Shown here: one piece after another, positions 1-8,615 of the stretch
Layout of the letters: the number at the start of each line of letters is the position of its first letter
Position numbering within the stretch: the first letter of the stretch is position 1
Assembly (NCBI RefSeq): GCF_009765355.1
Contig: NZ_VTHK01000062.1
Location: forward strand, 1 to 44,740
Origin: Amycolatopsis anabasis
GTDB lineage: Bacteria > Actinomycetota > Actinomycetes > Mycobacteriales > Pseudonocardiaceae
DNA: 44,740 bases
Reading direction: 5' to 3'
Translations under genes and position numbers: made by a program
Notes under the pieces: generated by a model
The model's input: only the letters and a program-made list of their open reading frames with translations
What the model was told of the DNA's origin: nothing
The model's database searches: none

Positions 1-2
1 AA

Positions 3-179
3 ACCAACCTCGGCGGCTGGTGCGAAAAACACCACTACCTCAAAGACCAACCCGGCTGGCAATTCGAACCCCAACCCGACGGCAGCATCACCATCACCAC
101 ACCCACCGGCAGCACCTACACCAGCCAACCCGAACCACTCCACGAACCCCGACCAGCGGGCACCGAGAAATGGGGCTAG
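3..179 (+). CDS. C-terminal end of an HNH endonuclease (DUF222-type), partial
   Basis: The first 58 codons form an open frame that enters from the left edge and stops with TAG at 177-179. The peptide reads NLGGWCEKHHYLKDQPGW followed by a Thr-rich tail. The Cys-x-x-His-His-x-x-Lys arrangement matches the last part of the HNH nuclease domain at the C-terminus of the abundant actinobacterial DUF222/13E12-repeat family. Those proteins are often mobile or repeated, and their function is not well defined. The rest of the gene lies outside the window. Its stop shares the tetranucleotide CTAG with the stop of the convergent GNAT gene. Confidence 0.7.
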   Translation, partial: TNLGGWCEKHHYLKDQPGWQFEPQPDGSITITTPTGSTYTSQPEPLHEPRPAGTEKWG

Positions 180-676
180 GTGAACCGGACTCGTTTGCGG
201 TAGTGGTGTGCCGGAACGGAAATCGGGCCGGTGGCGCTCGCCGCGGTGTAGTCGAACGGGCCCTCGTCGGTCCATCCGCTCCGTTCGTAGAAACGGCGGG
301 CCCGGGCGTTTCCGGCTACCACGGCGAGCCAGGCGTACTGGTGACCGTTCGCCGCGGCGAGGCGTTCCGCTTCGGCGATCAGGACGCGCGCGATCGCGGT
401 CCCGCGGTGGCGGGCCGATACGTAGACCTGTTCGACCTCGTCGTCCACCACCATGACGAAGCCTGCCACGGTGCCGCCGACGGTCGCGACCACCGTGTCG
501 TCGACTCGCTGGGCGGCGCGTACGTCGAAGGTCTCGGGGGTCCGGGCCGCGAGGAGGTCGTCGCCGACGTGCCCCAGATGACCGTCGCGCCAGCCGTGGT
601 ACCAGATTTCCGCGACCGCTGCCGCGTCGTCCGGGGTCGCTGGGCGCAGGGTTACCGCTTCGTCGTCGGTGGGCAC
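176..676 (-). CDS. GNAT family N-acetyltransferase
   Basis: This 166-residue single-domain protein transfers an acetyl group from acetyl-CoA to an unidentified amine. It has the GNAT core: an N-terminal strand (VTLRPATPDDAAAVAEIW), the pyrophosphate-binding motif A with Arg-His-Arg-Gly-Thr-Ala near residues 93-98, and the late N-ARRFYERSGW motif. The start is GTG at 676. No Shine-Dalgarno is visible, but a CACACT hexamer lies six bases upstream, so the start may be leaderless or coupled. It lies 15 bp after the LuxR-type regulator on the same strand, which suggests co-transcription. The substrate cannot be read from the sequence. Confidence 0.88.
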   Translation of the reverse strand: MPTDDEAVTLRPATPDDAAAVAEIWYHGWRDGHLGHVGDDLLAARTPETFDVRAAQRVDDTVVATVGGTVAGFVMVVDDEVEQVYVSARHRGTAIARVLIAEAERLAAANGHQYAWLAVVAGNARARRFYERSGWTDEGPFDYTAASATGPISVPAHHYRKRVRFT

Positions 677-691
677 CTGGTCAGTGTGTCA

Positions 692-2974
692 TCACCGGCG
701 GGCGGTGACCCAGGCGGCGATCTGCGCGCGGTTGCGGAAGCCGAGTTTGGTGAGCACTCGCTGCACATGGGTTTCCGCGGTGCGCCGGGAGATGACGAGC
801 CGCGCGGCGATGTCCGGATTGGACAGTCCCTCGGCGACCAGGCGGGCGATCTCCCATTCGCGCTCGGTCAGTTCGAGAGGGCGGCCACCGGACACGTGGC
901 TGGCGGTGGCGGTGTCCTCGCCGAGCGCGAACCGGGTGGCCTGCTCGTCGGTGAACGCGCGACCGGCGGCGAACAGGGCGTCGAACCGCTCGGGTCCGAG
1001 CGCTTCCCGGGCGGCGTTCAGAAAACGCCGGTGCGGCAGGGCCACGGCCACGTCGGCCGAGGCGCCCACGGCCTCCCACACGGTGGCCGCCGCGCCGAAC
1101 AGGGTCGCGGCCCGCTCGAACTCGCCCTGGCGGGAGGCGACCCAGGCCATGCCGTCGAGGCGGTAGGCCAGCTGGAGCCGGCTGCCGATGGTCCGCGTGA
1201 TCACCAGGCCGTCCCGGGCGGCTTCGGCGGCCACCGCGACCTCCCCGAACTGGACCTCGACGTGGACCAGTCCGGCCAGCGCGATACTGCGGTAGTACAA
1301 CTCCCCGCACGATTCGCTCAGCGCGAGCATCCGGCGCAGCACGTCGCGGGCGGTTTCCAAGCCGCCGGTGTACGCGAGCGCGACCCCCTGGATGTACAGC
1401 GGGTGCAGTTCGCGGCGGAGGTCACCGAGAACGCGGAATGCCGCCGCCGCGGCCGCCCCGAGTTCGGCGGTCCGGAGATCGAGCCGGATCATCGCCTCCA
1501 GGCTCCGGACATAGGTCAGATAGGCCGCGAGTGGTTCGCCGCCGCTCCCGGGGGACAGTTCCTCCGCTTCGGTGAGCCGGGTCGCCGCCAGGTCCGCATC
1601 GGAATGCCACAACGCGAAGAGCGCGCTCGTGGCCAGTGCGAACGGCCGGTCCGGGTGCTCGGCCGGGGCCGCGGCCAGCGCGCGCTCCAGCCACCGGCGC
1701 GCCTCGAGGCTGAAACCCCGCAGCGCCCAGTACTCGTCGACCCGGCGGGCGATCCGCAGCGCCGCACCCGCCTCGCCCGGTTCGGCAATCGACCAGTCCA
1801 GCGCGGCGCGCAGGTTCGCGTGCTCGTTCCGCAACCGATCGATCCAGGCGAGCTGGTGCGGACTGGCCCATTCCGCGTCGGCCCGTTCGGTGAGCCGGTC
1901 GATCCAGTCCCGGTGCGCCCGCGCCACGCGCGCCCGGTCGCCCGCCTGCTCCAGCCGTTCCTGCCCGTACTCGCGCAGCGTTTCCAGCATCCGGTACCGG
2001 ACCACGTCGTGCCGCTCCTCGCGGATCAGCACGGATTTGTCCAGCAACTCGTCGATCAGATCCAGCACCGCGTCCCGGTCGACGCCCGCGCCGCCGCACA
2101 CCTCCTCGGCGGCGTCCAGATCGAAGGATCCGGCGAACACCGACACCCGCGCCCAGACCGCCCGCTCGGCCGGTGAGCACAACTCGTAACTCCAGTCGAT
2201 GGTGGCTCGCAACGTCTGCTGCCGCTCCGGCGCGGTGCGCGGCGCGGCGGTCAGCAACGGCAGCCGCCGCGTCAGCCGCTCGGCGAGTTGCCGCGGGGAC
2301 AGCGACCGGAGCCGCGCCGCCGCCAGTTCGATGGCCAGCGGGAGGCCGTCCAAACCCCGGCAGATCCGGGCGACCTCGGCGCTGTTCTCGGCGGTGACCC
2401 GGAACGCGGGCACCGCCGCGGTCGCCCGGTCGGCGAACAGGCGCACCGCGTCGTACTGGGACAGTTCTTCCGGCGAGTCCCCGGCGTCGGCACCGGGAAC
2501 CGGCAGCGGCGGCACCCGCACCACCTTTTCCCCGGCCACGCCCAGCGACTGCCGGCCGGTCGCCAGCACACCCGCCCGCGGGCACTCCGCCAGCACCGCG
2601 GCGGCGAACTTCGCGCACGCTTCGACCAGGTGCTCGCAGTTGTCCAGCACCAGCAGCACGGCACGTTCGCGCAGGTGGTCGAGCACGACCCGCTCGACCG
2701 AGCGACCGGACCGGTCCTGCAGCCCGAGCCGATCGGCCACCAGGTTGGGCACCAGCTCCGCGTCCCGCAGCTCGGCCAGCCCGGCGAACACGACGCCGTC
2801 GGCGAAACCGCGTGCGGATTCCGCTGCCACGCTGGCCGCCAACCGGGTCTTGCCGACCCCACCGGGGCCGGTCAACGTCACCAGCCGCGCGGTGCGCAGG
2901 TGCGACCGGATCTCGGCCGCCTCCCGCCGGCGACCCACATAACTGGTCAGCGCATTCGGCAGACCCGCAGCCAC
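692..2974 (-). CDS. LuxR-family ATP-binding transcriptional regulator (NB-ARC/TPR/LuxR-HTH)
   Basis: A 760-residue regulator. It opens almost directly with an NB-ARC-like ATPase: Walker A GPGGVGKT near residues 37-44 and Walker B LLVLDNCEH near 109-117, with the GLPLAIELAAARL motif following. A helical TPR-like region (YGQERLEQAGD onward) occupies roughly residues 320-680. The last 65 residues form a LuxR/FixJ DNA-binding domain (LTEREWEIARLVAEGLSNPDIAARL). It probably binds an unknown inducer through the repeats and activates transcription. GTG 2974 is preceded by GAGGTG at about nine bases. The 3' neighbour is the GNAT gene. The ATPase part is clearly related to that of the SARP regulator at 5214, including the shared LLVLDNCEHL stretch. 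Confidence 0.9.
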   Translation of the reverse strand: MAAGLPNALTSYVGRRREAAEIRSHLRTARLVTLTGPGGVGKTRLAASVAAESARGFADGVVFAGLAELRDAELVPNLVADRLGLQDRSGRSVERVVLDHLRERAVLLVLDNCEHLVEACAKFAAAVLAECPRAGVLATGRQSLGVAGEKVVRVPPLPVPGADAGDSPEELSQYDAVRLFADRATAAVPAFRVTAENSAEVARICRGLDGLPLAIELAAARLRSLSPRQLAERLTRRLPLLTAAPRTAPERQQTLRATIDWSYELCSPAERAVWARVSVFAGSFDLDAAEEVCGGAGVDRDAVLDLIDELLDKSVLIREERHDVVRYRMLETLREYGQERLEQAGDRARVARAHRDWIDRLTERADAEWASPHQLAWIDRLRNEHANLRAALDWSIAEPGEAGAALRIARRVDEYWALRGFSLEARRWLERALAAAPAEHPDRPFALATSALFALWHSDADLAATRLTEAEELSPGSGGEPLAAYLTYVRSLEAMIRLDLRTAELGAAAAAAFRVLGDLRRELHPLYIQGVALAYTGGLETARDVLRRMLALSESCGELYYRSIALAGLVHVEVQFGEVAVAAEAARDGLVITRTIGSRLQLAYRLDGMAWVASRQGEFERAATLFGAAATVWEAVGASADVAVALPHRRFLNAAREALGPERFDALFAAGRAFTDEQATRFALGEDTATASHVSGGRPLELTEREWEIARLVAEGLSNPDIAARLVISRRTAETHVQRVLTKLGFRNRAQIAAWVTARR

Positions 2975-3109
2975 TCCCAGCGCACCTCACTGTCCGCGAT
3001 CGACGGTCAACCTTAACCGCCGCCGCGCGGTCGCACACGTCGAGGATGGTGGCCAGGAGCTGGGCGCGCTGGGGGCCGGTGAGCGAATTCGGATATTTCC
3101 GGGTACTGG

Positions 3110-3150
3110 TTCGTCCACAGCAGACAAGTGATCTGTCTACTGTGGACGAA
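3110..3150. repeat. Near-perfect 17-bp inverted repeat (terminator or operator)
   Basis: TTCGTCCACAGCAGACA (3110-3126) and the complement of 3134-3150 agree at 16 of 17 positions around a 7-base loop. The repeat starts 11 bp beyond the MFS stop and about 135 bp upstream of the LuxR regulator start. No T-run follows it on the minus strand. It may be a rho-independent-like terminator of the efflux operon, or an operator in front of the regulator. Confidence 0.75.
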
Positions 3151-3160
3151 GTGCGCAGGA

Positions 3161-4369
3161 TCAGATCGCGAGCAACGCGACGATCGCGGGACCGAAGGCG
3201 GCGCCGAGCAGGTAGCAGAGATTGAACAGGCCCAGCGCCGCCGCCCGGTGTTCCGCCGGGACCGCCGCGGACGCCCGGACGGCCAGGACGCCCTGGCCGG
3301 AGGAGGCGGTGAGCGAACCGGCGAACATCGCGGCGAGCAGCACGGGCGCCCCGGCGGCGAGCGCCACCACCGCCGGGGCGGCGACGCCGAGGGCGGCGAG
3401 CACGGCGACCACGACCGGGAACGGCACCCGCGCGGAGGCCGCCACGACGAACCAGGACAGCGTGCCGCCGAGCAGCAGCGGCCACAGCATGGCGGTCCCG
3501 ATCTGGCCGGGTGTCCACTCCGTGTGCCGCGCCAGCAGCGCGGGCAGGGCGTAGACCACGCCGAAGTTGATCACGGCCAGGACCAGGGCGAGCCCGGCGG
3601 CAACGCCGAACCGGGGCGTGCGCACCACCGCCCGCGGGACGAATCCGGCGGGCCGGACCCGCAGGTGCAGCCCGAGCAGCACCAGCGCCACGGCCGCGCC
3701 GGGACCCGCCACGGCCGGGTGGTGCGGCAGGAACACCAGCGCGGTGACCAGCGTCGTGAGCAGTGCCGCGCCGGTCGGGTCGAACCGGCCGGATGCCGCG
3801 GGTCGACCGCCGCCCGGGGCGCGCTTGGCGACCGCCGGGATGGCGAGCAGGCTCACCACCGGCAGGGCGAGCGCGGCCTGCCAGGACAGCAGGTCCCGGA
3901 CCACCGAACCGATGATCAGCCCGGTCGCGCCGACCCCGGCGAGGGTCGCGGTGACCACGCCCATCGCCCGGGGCGAATCGGCGAGGTCCATCGCGGTCAC
4001 GGTCAACCCGGCGGTGCCGAGCGCCTGCAACGCGCTGCCGAGCACGAGCACGGGCAGGACCGGGACGGCCACCACGAGCACCGCACCGGTCAGCACGAGC
4101 ACTCCGCACGCGATCAGGGTGGCCCGGACCCCGCGGTGGCCGAGCAGCCCGGCCAGCAGCGGGGTGCCGACCGCGATTCCCCAGCCGAACGCGGTGACGA
4201 TCCAGGTCGCCGCGCTCGCCGAGACGCCGAGATCGGCGGCCGCGTCGCCGAGGATCAGGGTCGGCGCGGTGATCCCGAAGGACAGCGGTCCGGACAGCAG
4301 CGCGAGCAGTGGCGCGGGAACCCGGCGGGTGCGGGGCCCGGAAGCGGTGAGCGTGCCGGTCTCGGCCAT
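3161..4369 (-). CDS. MFS transporter (drug-efflux type)
   Basis: A 402-residue membrane protein with about 12 hydrophobic segments and no cytosolic domain. It begins MAETGTLTASGPRTRRVPAP and the first helix is LLALLSGPLSFGITAPTLIL. The general look is that of the major facilitator superfamily (Bcr/CmlA or AraJ-like exporters), which use the proton gradient to export small molecules; the substrate is unknown. The frame stays open upstream, but ATG 4369 overlaps the TGA of the FMN reductase as TGATG, which fixes the start and indicates translational coupling. The pair looks like a detoxification or export module, possibly controlled by the divergent SARP regulator. Confidence 0.85.
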   Translation of the reverse strand: MAETGTLTASGPRTRRVPAPLLALLSGPLSFGITAPTLILGDAAADLGVSASAATWIVTAFGWGIAVGTPLLAGLLGHRGVRATLIACGVLVLTGAVLVVAVPVLPVLVLGSALQALGTAGLTVTAMDLADSPRAMGVVTATLAGVGATGLIIGSVVRDLLSWQAALALPVVSLLAIPAVAKRAPGGGRPAASGRFDPTGAALLTTLVTALVFLPHHPAVAGPGAAVALVLLGLHLRVRPAGFVPRAVVRTPRFGVAAGLALVLAVINFGVVYALPALLARHTEWTPGQIGTAMLWPLLLGGTLSWFVVAASARVPFPVVVAVLAALGVAAPAVVALAAGAPVLLAAMFAGSLTASSGQGVLAVRASAAVPAEHRAAALGLFNLCYLLGAAFGPAIVALLAI

Positions 4370-4941
4370 CACGCGGCCTCGCCGTTCGTCCGGCGGGCGA
4401 CCTGACCGAGGTCGTCGAGCAGGTTCCGCAACGCCGCCCGCTGCTCCGGATCGCGCAGGTGCCCCTCGGGTTCGAAGGCCTCGTCGGCCCGCGGGACGCA
4501 CAGTTCGCGGTCGACCACGCGGGCCCCGCACGCCGCCAGCACCTTGCGCAGGGATTCCTGCGACCAGGCGGCGCCGTAGTCGCTGGGGCTCACCCCGACC
4601 ACGGCGACCGGTTTGCCGATGAGCACGCCGGATTCGTACGGCCGGGACAGCCAGTCGAGCGCGTTCTTCAGCTGGCCGGGGATGCCGGTGTTGTACTCCG
4701 GGGTGGAGATCAGCAGGGCGTCCGCCGTCGCGAACTCCGCCCGCATCGCGTGCACCTGGTCGGCGGGCCGGTCCTCGTCGTCCTCGTTGAACGGCGGGAT
4801 CGCGGCGAGGTCCCGCCAGAGCCGCACGCTCATCCCGGCATCGGTGAGCGCGGCCGCCCCGCGCAGCAGGCTGGTGTTGTGCGACGCGGCGCGCAGGCTG
4901 CCGGAGACCGCCAGGACGTTGAGCTGGTTCGTGTCGCGCAT
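4369..4941 (-). CDS. NADPH-dependent FMN reductase
   Basis: A 190-residue flavodoxin-fold oxidoreductase. The FMN-phosphate loop SGSLRAASHNTSLLR lies at about residues 14-28, and the family signature TPEYNTGIPGQLKNALDWLSRP near residues 78-99 is complete. Such enzymes reduce FMN, quinones, chromate or azo compounds with NAD(P)H in the cytosol. ATG 4941 has a strong Shine-Dalgarno (GAGGAGAGGAA). It is the first gene of an operon with the MFS exporter. Its upstream region carries two copies of CTTACGGTCT spaced 22 bp apart. Confidence 0.92.
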   Translation of the reverse strand: MRDTNQLNVLAVSGSLRAASHNTSLLRGAAALTDAGMSVRLWRDLAAIPPFNEDDEDRPADQVHAMRAEFATADALLISTPEYNTGIPGQLKNALDWLSRPYESGVLIGKPVAVVGVSPSDYGAAWSQESLRKVLAACGARVVDRELCVPRADEAFEPEGHLRDPEQRAALRNLLDDLGQVARRTNGEAA

Positions 4942-4990
4942 CTTCGGTTCCTCTCCTCGTGGTTCGTTGCGGACAAGCCTCCGGAGCGCG

Positions 4991-5022
4991 CTTACGGTCT
5001 TCTGCGCATCGACTTACGGTCT
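4991..5022. promoter_or_regulatory. Direct repeat with 22-bp period, candidate SARP operator
   Basis: CTTACGGTCT occurs at 4991-5000 and again, identically, at 5013-5022. SARP-family regulators are known to bind direct repeats spaced by 11 or 22 bp near the -35 region. This repeat lies 50-81 bp upstream of the FMN reductase start and about 190 bp upstream of the SARP gene. I see no convincing third half-site at the 11-bp position. Control by the neighbouring regulator is inference. Confidence 0.5.
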
Positions 5023-5213
5023 GGTCGGAAGATCCCCATATGCTGATGGAGGATCTGCAGAACCAGGGCCAACCGTGTTGGTGAACCAGGGACGCGCGCT
5101 TTGGCGAAGCCCCGCGAGCGGGGCGGCGGGGCGCCGGACGACGAGAAGTGAGGTTTTTGACCATGTCAGCGCCCCGGCGACGCGCTCGCGTCCGCGCGTT
5201 TTAAGAAAGCACT

Positions 5214-8200
5214 GTGCGAATGCGGTTCGGGGTGCTGGGTCCACTCGCGGTGCAGACCGATCAGGGGGTGGCCGTCGCGATTCCCGGCGCCAAGGTGCGG
5301 GCGCTGCTGGCCGATCTCTTGGCGCACGCCGGCGAGCCGGTGTCCGTGGACCGGCTGGTCGACGATCTGTGGGGCGAGTCGGCGCCGCGCAATCCGGCGG
5401 GCGCCTTGCAGGCCAAGGTCTCCCAGTTGCGCCGCGCCCTGGACGAGGCCGAGCCCGGCGCGCGCGAACTGGTGGTGTCCCGGCCGCCCGGGTACCTGCT
5501 CGACATCGCACCCGACGCGCTGGACGCGCGCCGGTTCGCCGCCCTGGTCGCCGCCGCGCGGTCGGAAACCGAGCCGAAAGCCACCGCCCGGCTGCTGACC
5601 GACGCCCTCGCGCTTTGGCGGGGACCCGCGTTCGCCGAGTTCGCCGACGAACCGTTCGCCCGCGCGAGCATCGACCAGCTGTCCGAACAGCGGCTGGCCG
5701 TGCTGGAGGACCAGGTGGCGGCCCGGCTTGCCGTCGGCGAACACGCCGAGCTGGCCGGCGAGCTGCCCGAGCTGATCGCCGCGCATCCGCTGCGGGAACG
5801 GCTCTACGCCGTCCACATGCACGCGTTGTACCGCGGCGGGCGGCAGGCGGACGCGCTGGAGACCTACGAGCGGCTGCGGTCCCGGCTGGCCGATGAGCTG
5901 GGGCTGGATCCGAGTCCCGAACTCGTCCGGCTGCGGCAGGCGATCCTCGAACAGGACCCCGCGCTCGCCCCCGAACCCGCGCCCCGCACCGGCCGGACGC
6001 GGCCGATGACCAACCTGCCCGTGCCGATCACCGAACTGGTCGGCCGGGACGCGGCCGTCGACGAGGTCCGCGGCCTGCTGGGCACGCACCGGCTGGTGAC
6101 CCTGACCGGTCCGGGCGGGGTGGGCAAGACCAGCCTCGGCTGCGAGTCGGCGCGGCGGCTGATCGAGTCCTTTCCGGACGGTGTGTGGCTGGTCGAGCTC
6201 GCCGGGTTCACCCCGCCCCCCGACGCGCTGGACGCGCTGGCCGATCTGGTCAGCGCGATCCTGGGCATCGGGGATGACGCCACCGGGGTGGTCCTGCCCG
6301 AGGGCGGGCGCGCCGGTTCGGTCGGCCGCCTCACCGGCGCGCTGCACGAGCAGCGGATGCTGCTGGTGCTGGACAACTGCGAACACCTCGGCGAACCGGT
6401 CGCCGAGCTGACCGGGCTGCTGCTGCGGTCCGCTCCCGGGTTGCGCGTCCTGGCGACCAGCCGGGAACCGCTGGGGATCTCCGGCGAACAGCTGTGGCCC
6501 GTGCCGCCGCTGGCGCTGCCCGAATCCGGCGCCGAGGAGGCGGACACCGAGCACCTGCGGCGGTCCAGCGCGGTCGCGTTGTTCGTCGCGCGGGCGGCCG
6601 CGGCGAGCCCCGGTTTCACCCTCGACCGGGACAACGGGCACGCGGTCGCCGAGATCTGCCGCCAGCTCGACGGGCTTCCGCTCGCCCTGGAACTCGCGGC
6701 CACCCGGGTCCGGGCGCTCGGCGTGCACGATCTGGCCCTCCGGTTGCGGGACCGGTTCCGGTTGCTGGTCACCGGGCCGCGCACCGCCCCGGCCCGCCAG
6801 CAGACCCTGCGCGCGATGATCGACTGGAGCTGGGAACTGCTGTCCCCGCCCGAACGCGCGGTGCTCCGCCGGATCGCGGTGCACCCGGAGGGGTGCGATC
6901 TCGTCGCCGCCGAGGTCGTCTGCGCGGGCGACCGGGTCGAACCCGCCGACGTGCTCGACGTGCTCGCCCGGCTGGTGGACCGCTCGCTGGTGGTGGCGGC
7001 CGACGGGCCCGAGGGCACCCGGTACCGGTTGCTGGAAACGGTTTCCGCGTACGGTCAGGAACGTCTCGAGGAGGCGGGGGAGGCCGAACCGGTCCGGCTC
7101 CGCCACGCCCGCTACTTCACCGAACTCGCCGAACGCGGGCACGAACGCCTGCTCGGCCCGGAGCAGCGGATCTGGTTGCGGCGCCTGGACCGCGAAGCGG
7201 CCAACCTGCGCGCGGCGCTGGCGACCGCGGTGCGGCAGGCCGACGCGGAACTCGCCCTGCGGCTGGTCAACGCGCTGGCCTGGTACTGGTTCCTGCGGGG
7301 CAAGCATCTCGAGGGGCACCGGGCGCTCGGCATGGCGCTGGCCGTCGACGGTCCCGCGCCGGACGACCTGCGCGCCGGGGCACTGGCCTGGCAGACCGCG
7401 ATCGGGTTCCTGCAGGGCACCGAGCCCGCGCCGATGGACCGGAGCCGGACCGTGCTCGAGCTGTGCGCCCGGCTGGGGGATCCGCGCACGCTGGCCCAGG
7501 TCCAGTGGCTGTTCGGATTCGTCGGCCGCAGCGGCGCGCTGGCGGCCTCGGAGGATCTCGTCAACGCGGCCCTGGCGAGTTTCCGGCGGCTGGGCGACGA
7601 CTGGGGCCTCGCCGCCGCGCTGAGCACGCGCGCCGAACAGGCCCTGGTGCGGGGCGAACTCGCCGAGGTCGAACGGGACGGGGCGGAGGCCGCCGAGTTG
7701 TTCGCCGAGCTAGGGGACCGCTGGGGTCAGGTGCGGACCGCGAGCATCCTCGGCACCGTGGCCGAGATCGGCGGCGACTACGACCGGGCGACCCGGTTGC
7801 ACCGCGACGGCCTGCGGATGGCCGAGGAACTCGGGTTGTGGACGGTCGCGTCGCAGGAACTGTCCCGGCTGGGGCGGCTCGCGCTGCTGGCCGGCGACTA
7901 CCCGGGCGCCGAGGACCTGCACCAGCGCGCCCTGCGCCTGGCCCGGGAACACTCCTACGAACCGGGAGCCAGTTTCGCCCGCGGCGGGCTCGGCCTCGGC
8001 GCCCGGCGCGAGGGGCGGCTGGACCTCGCCGAAAAGCACCTGCGCGAGTGCCTCGACTGGGAGTGCCGGATCGGCTACCACACCGGAATCGCGCTGACCC
8101 TGGCCGAACTGGGGTTCATCGCCGAACAACGCGGTGACGCGGACCGCGCGCTCGCCCTCCACCGGGACGGCCTCGCGCAGGCCCGCGCGACCGGCGACCC

Positions 8201-8489
8201 CCGCGCGATCGCCCTTGCCCTGGAAGGAATCGCGGGCGCGCAGGCACTGGCCGGTGCGCACCGGCGCGCGGGGTACCTGCTCGGCGCCGCCACCTCGGCC
8301 CGGGAATCCACCGGATTTCCCCAGCCCGCGGCCGAACGCGGTGACGTGGACCGGATCACCGGTGCGGTCCGCGCGGCACTCGGCGCCACCGGATTCGAGG
8401 CCGAATTCGCGCGCGGCCGAAGCGCCGGGCTCGCCGAAGCCCTGGCGGCCGTCGACGCGTGGTGGCCGGAGGCACGTCGAGATGGGTGA
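5214..8489 (+). CDS. AfsR/SARP-family regulator (BTAD, NB-ARC, TPR)
   Basis: A 1091-residue regulator with the AfsR layout. Residues 1-90 form an OmpR-like winged helix (FGVLGPLAVQTDQG, GAKVRALLADLLAHAG). Residues 95-250 form the bacterial transcriptional activation domain (RRFAALVAAAR, HPLRERLYAVHMHALYRGGR). An NB-ARC ATPase follows, with Walker A GPGGVGKT near 301-308 and Walker B LLVLDNCEH near 383-391. TPR repeats (GDYDRATRLHRDGLRMAEELG and similar) fill the C-terminal 450 residues. Such proteins activate secondary-metabolite or stress genes. The start GTG CGA ATG leaves GTG 5214 or ATG 5220 possible. It is transcribed away from the FMN reductase-MFS operon, its likeliest local target. 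Confidence 0.92.
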   Translation: MRMRFGVLGPLAVQTDQGVAVAIPGAKVRALLADLLAHAGEPVSVDRLVDDLWGESAPRNPAGALQAKVSQLRRALDEAEPGARELVVSRPPGYLLDIAPDALDARRFAALVAAARSETEPKATARLLTDALALWRGPAFAEFADEPFARASIDQLSEQRLAVLEDQVAARLAVGEHAELAGELPELIAAHPLRERLYAVHMHALYRGGRQADALETYERLRSRLADELGLDPSPELVRLRQAILEQDPALAPEPAPRTGRTRPMTNLPVPITELVGRDAAVDEVRGLLGTHRLVTLTGPGGVGKTSLGCESARRLIESFPDGVWLVELAGFTPPPDALDALADLVSAILGIGDDATGVVLPEGGRAGSVGRLTGALHEQRMLLVLDNCEHLGEPVAELTGLLLRSAPGLRVLATSREPLGISGEQLWPVPPLALPESGAEEADTEHLRRSSAVALFVARAAAASPGFTLDRDNGHAVAEICRQLDGLPLALELAATRVRALGVHDLALRLRDRFRLLVTGPRTAPARQQTLRAMIDWSWELLSPPERAVLRRIAVHPEGCDLVAAEVVCAGDRVEPADVLDVLARLVDRSLVVAADGPEGTRYRLLETVSAYGQERLEEAGEAEPVRLRHARYFTELAERGHERLLGPEQRIWLRRLDREAANLRAALATAVRQADAELALRLVNALAWYWFLRGKHLEGHRALGMALAVDGPAPDDLRAGALAWQTAIGFLQGTEPAPMDRSRTVLELCARLGDPRTLAQVQWLFGFVGRSGALAASEDLVNAALASFRRLGDDWGLAAALSTRAEQALVRGELAEVERDGAEAAELFAELGDRWGQVRTASILGTVAEIGGDYDRATRLHRDGLRMAEELGLWTVASQELSRLGRLALLAGDYPGAEDLHQRALRLAREHSYEPGASFARGGLGLGARREGRLDLAEKHLRECLDWECRIGYHTGIALTLAELGFIAEQRGDADRALALHRDGLAQARATGDPRAIALALEGIAGAQALAGAHRRAGYLLGAATSARESTGFPQPAAERGDVDRITGAVRAALGATGFEAEFARGRSAGLAEALAAVDAWWPEARRDG

Positions 8490-8615
8490 GGGAGCTTGAT
8501 CGACTACGGTTCGCGGATGCGCGCGGGATCGGGCCCGCCGTCCCCGGAAGACGTTCTCGACCGGCTGCGCGAATTGGTTTGACGGTACCGGCCCCGATCC
8601 GCCAACGTCGGTGCG

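Noticed and set aside
20..2176. Long plus-strand open frame over the GNAT and LuxR genes
   Set aside because: Product is low-complexity Arg/Gly/Pro/His without domains; it is the antisense shadow of two well-supported minus-strand genes in GC-rich DNA.
3128..4405. Plus-strand frame opposite the MFS gene
   Set aside because: Gln/Arg/Gly/His-rich shadow of a membrane protein gene.
5166..7319. Long minus-strand frame opposite the SARP gene
   Set aside because: Repetitive Gln/Arg/Gly/Pro composition and no motifs; the plus-strand SARP domains are unambiguous.
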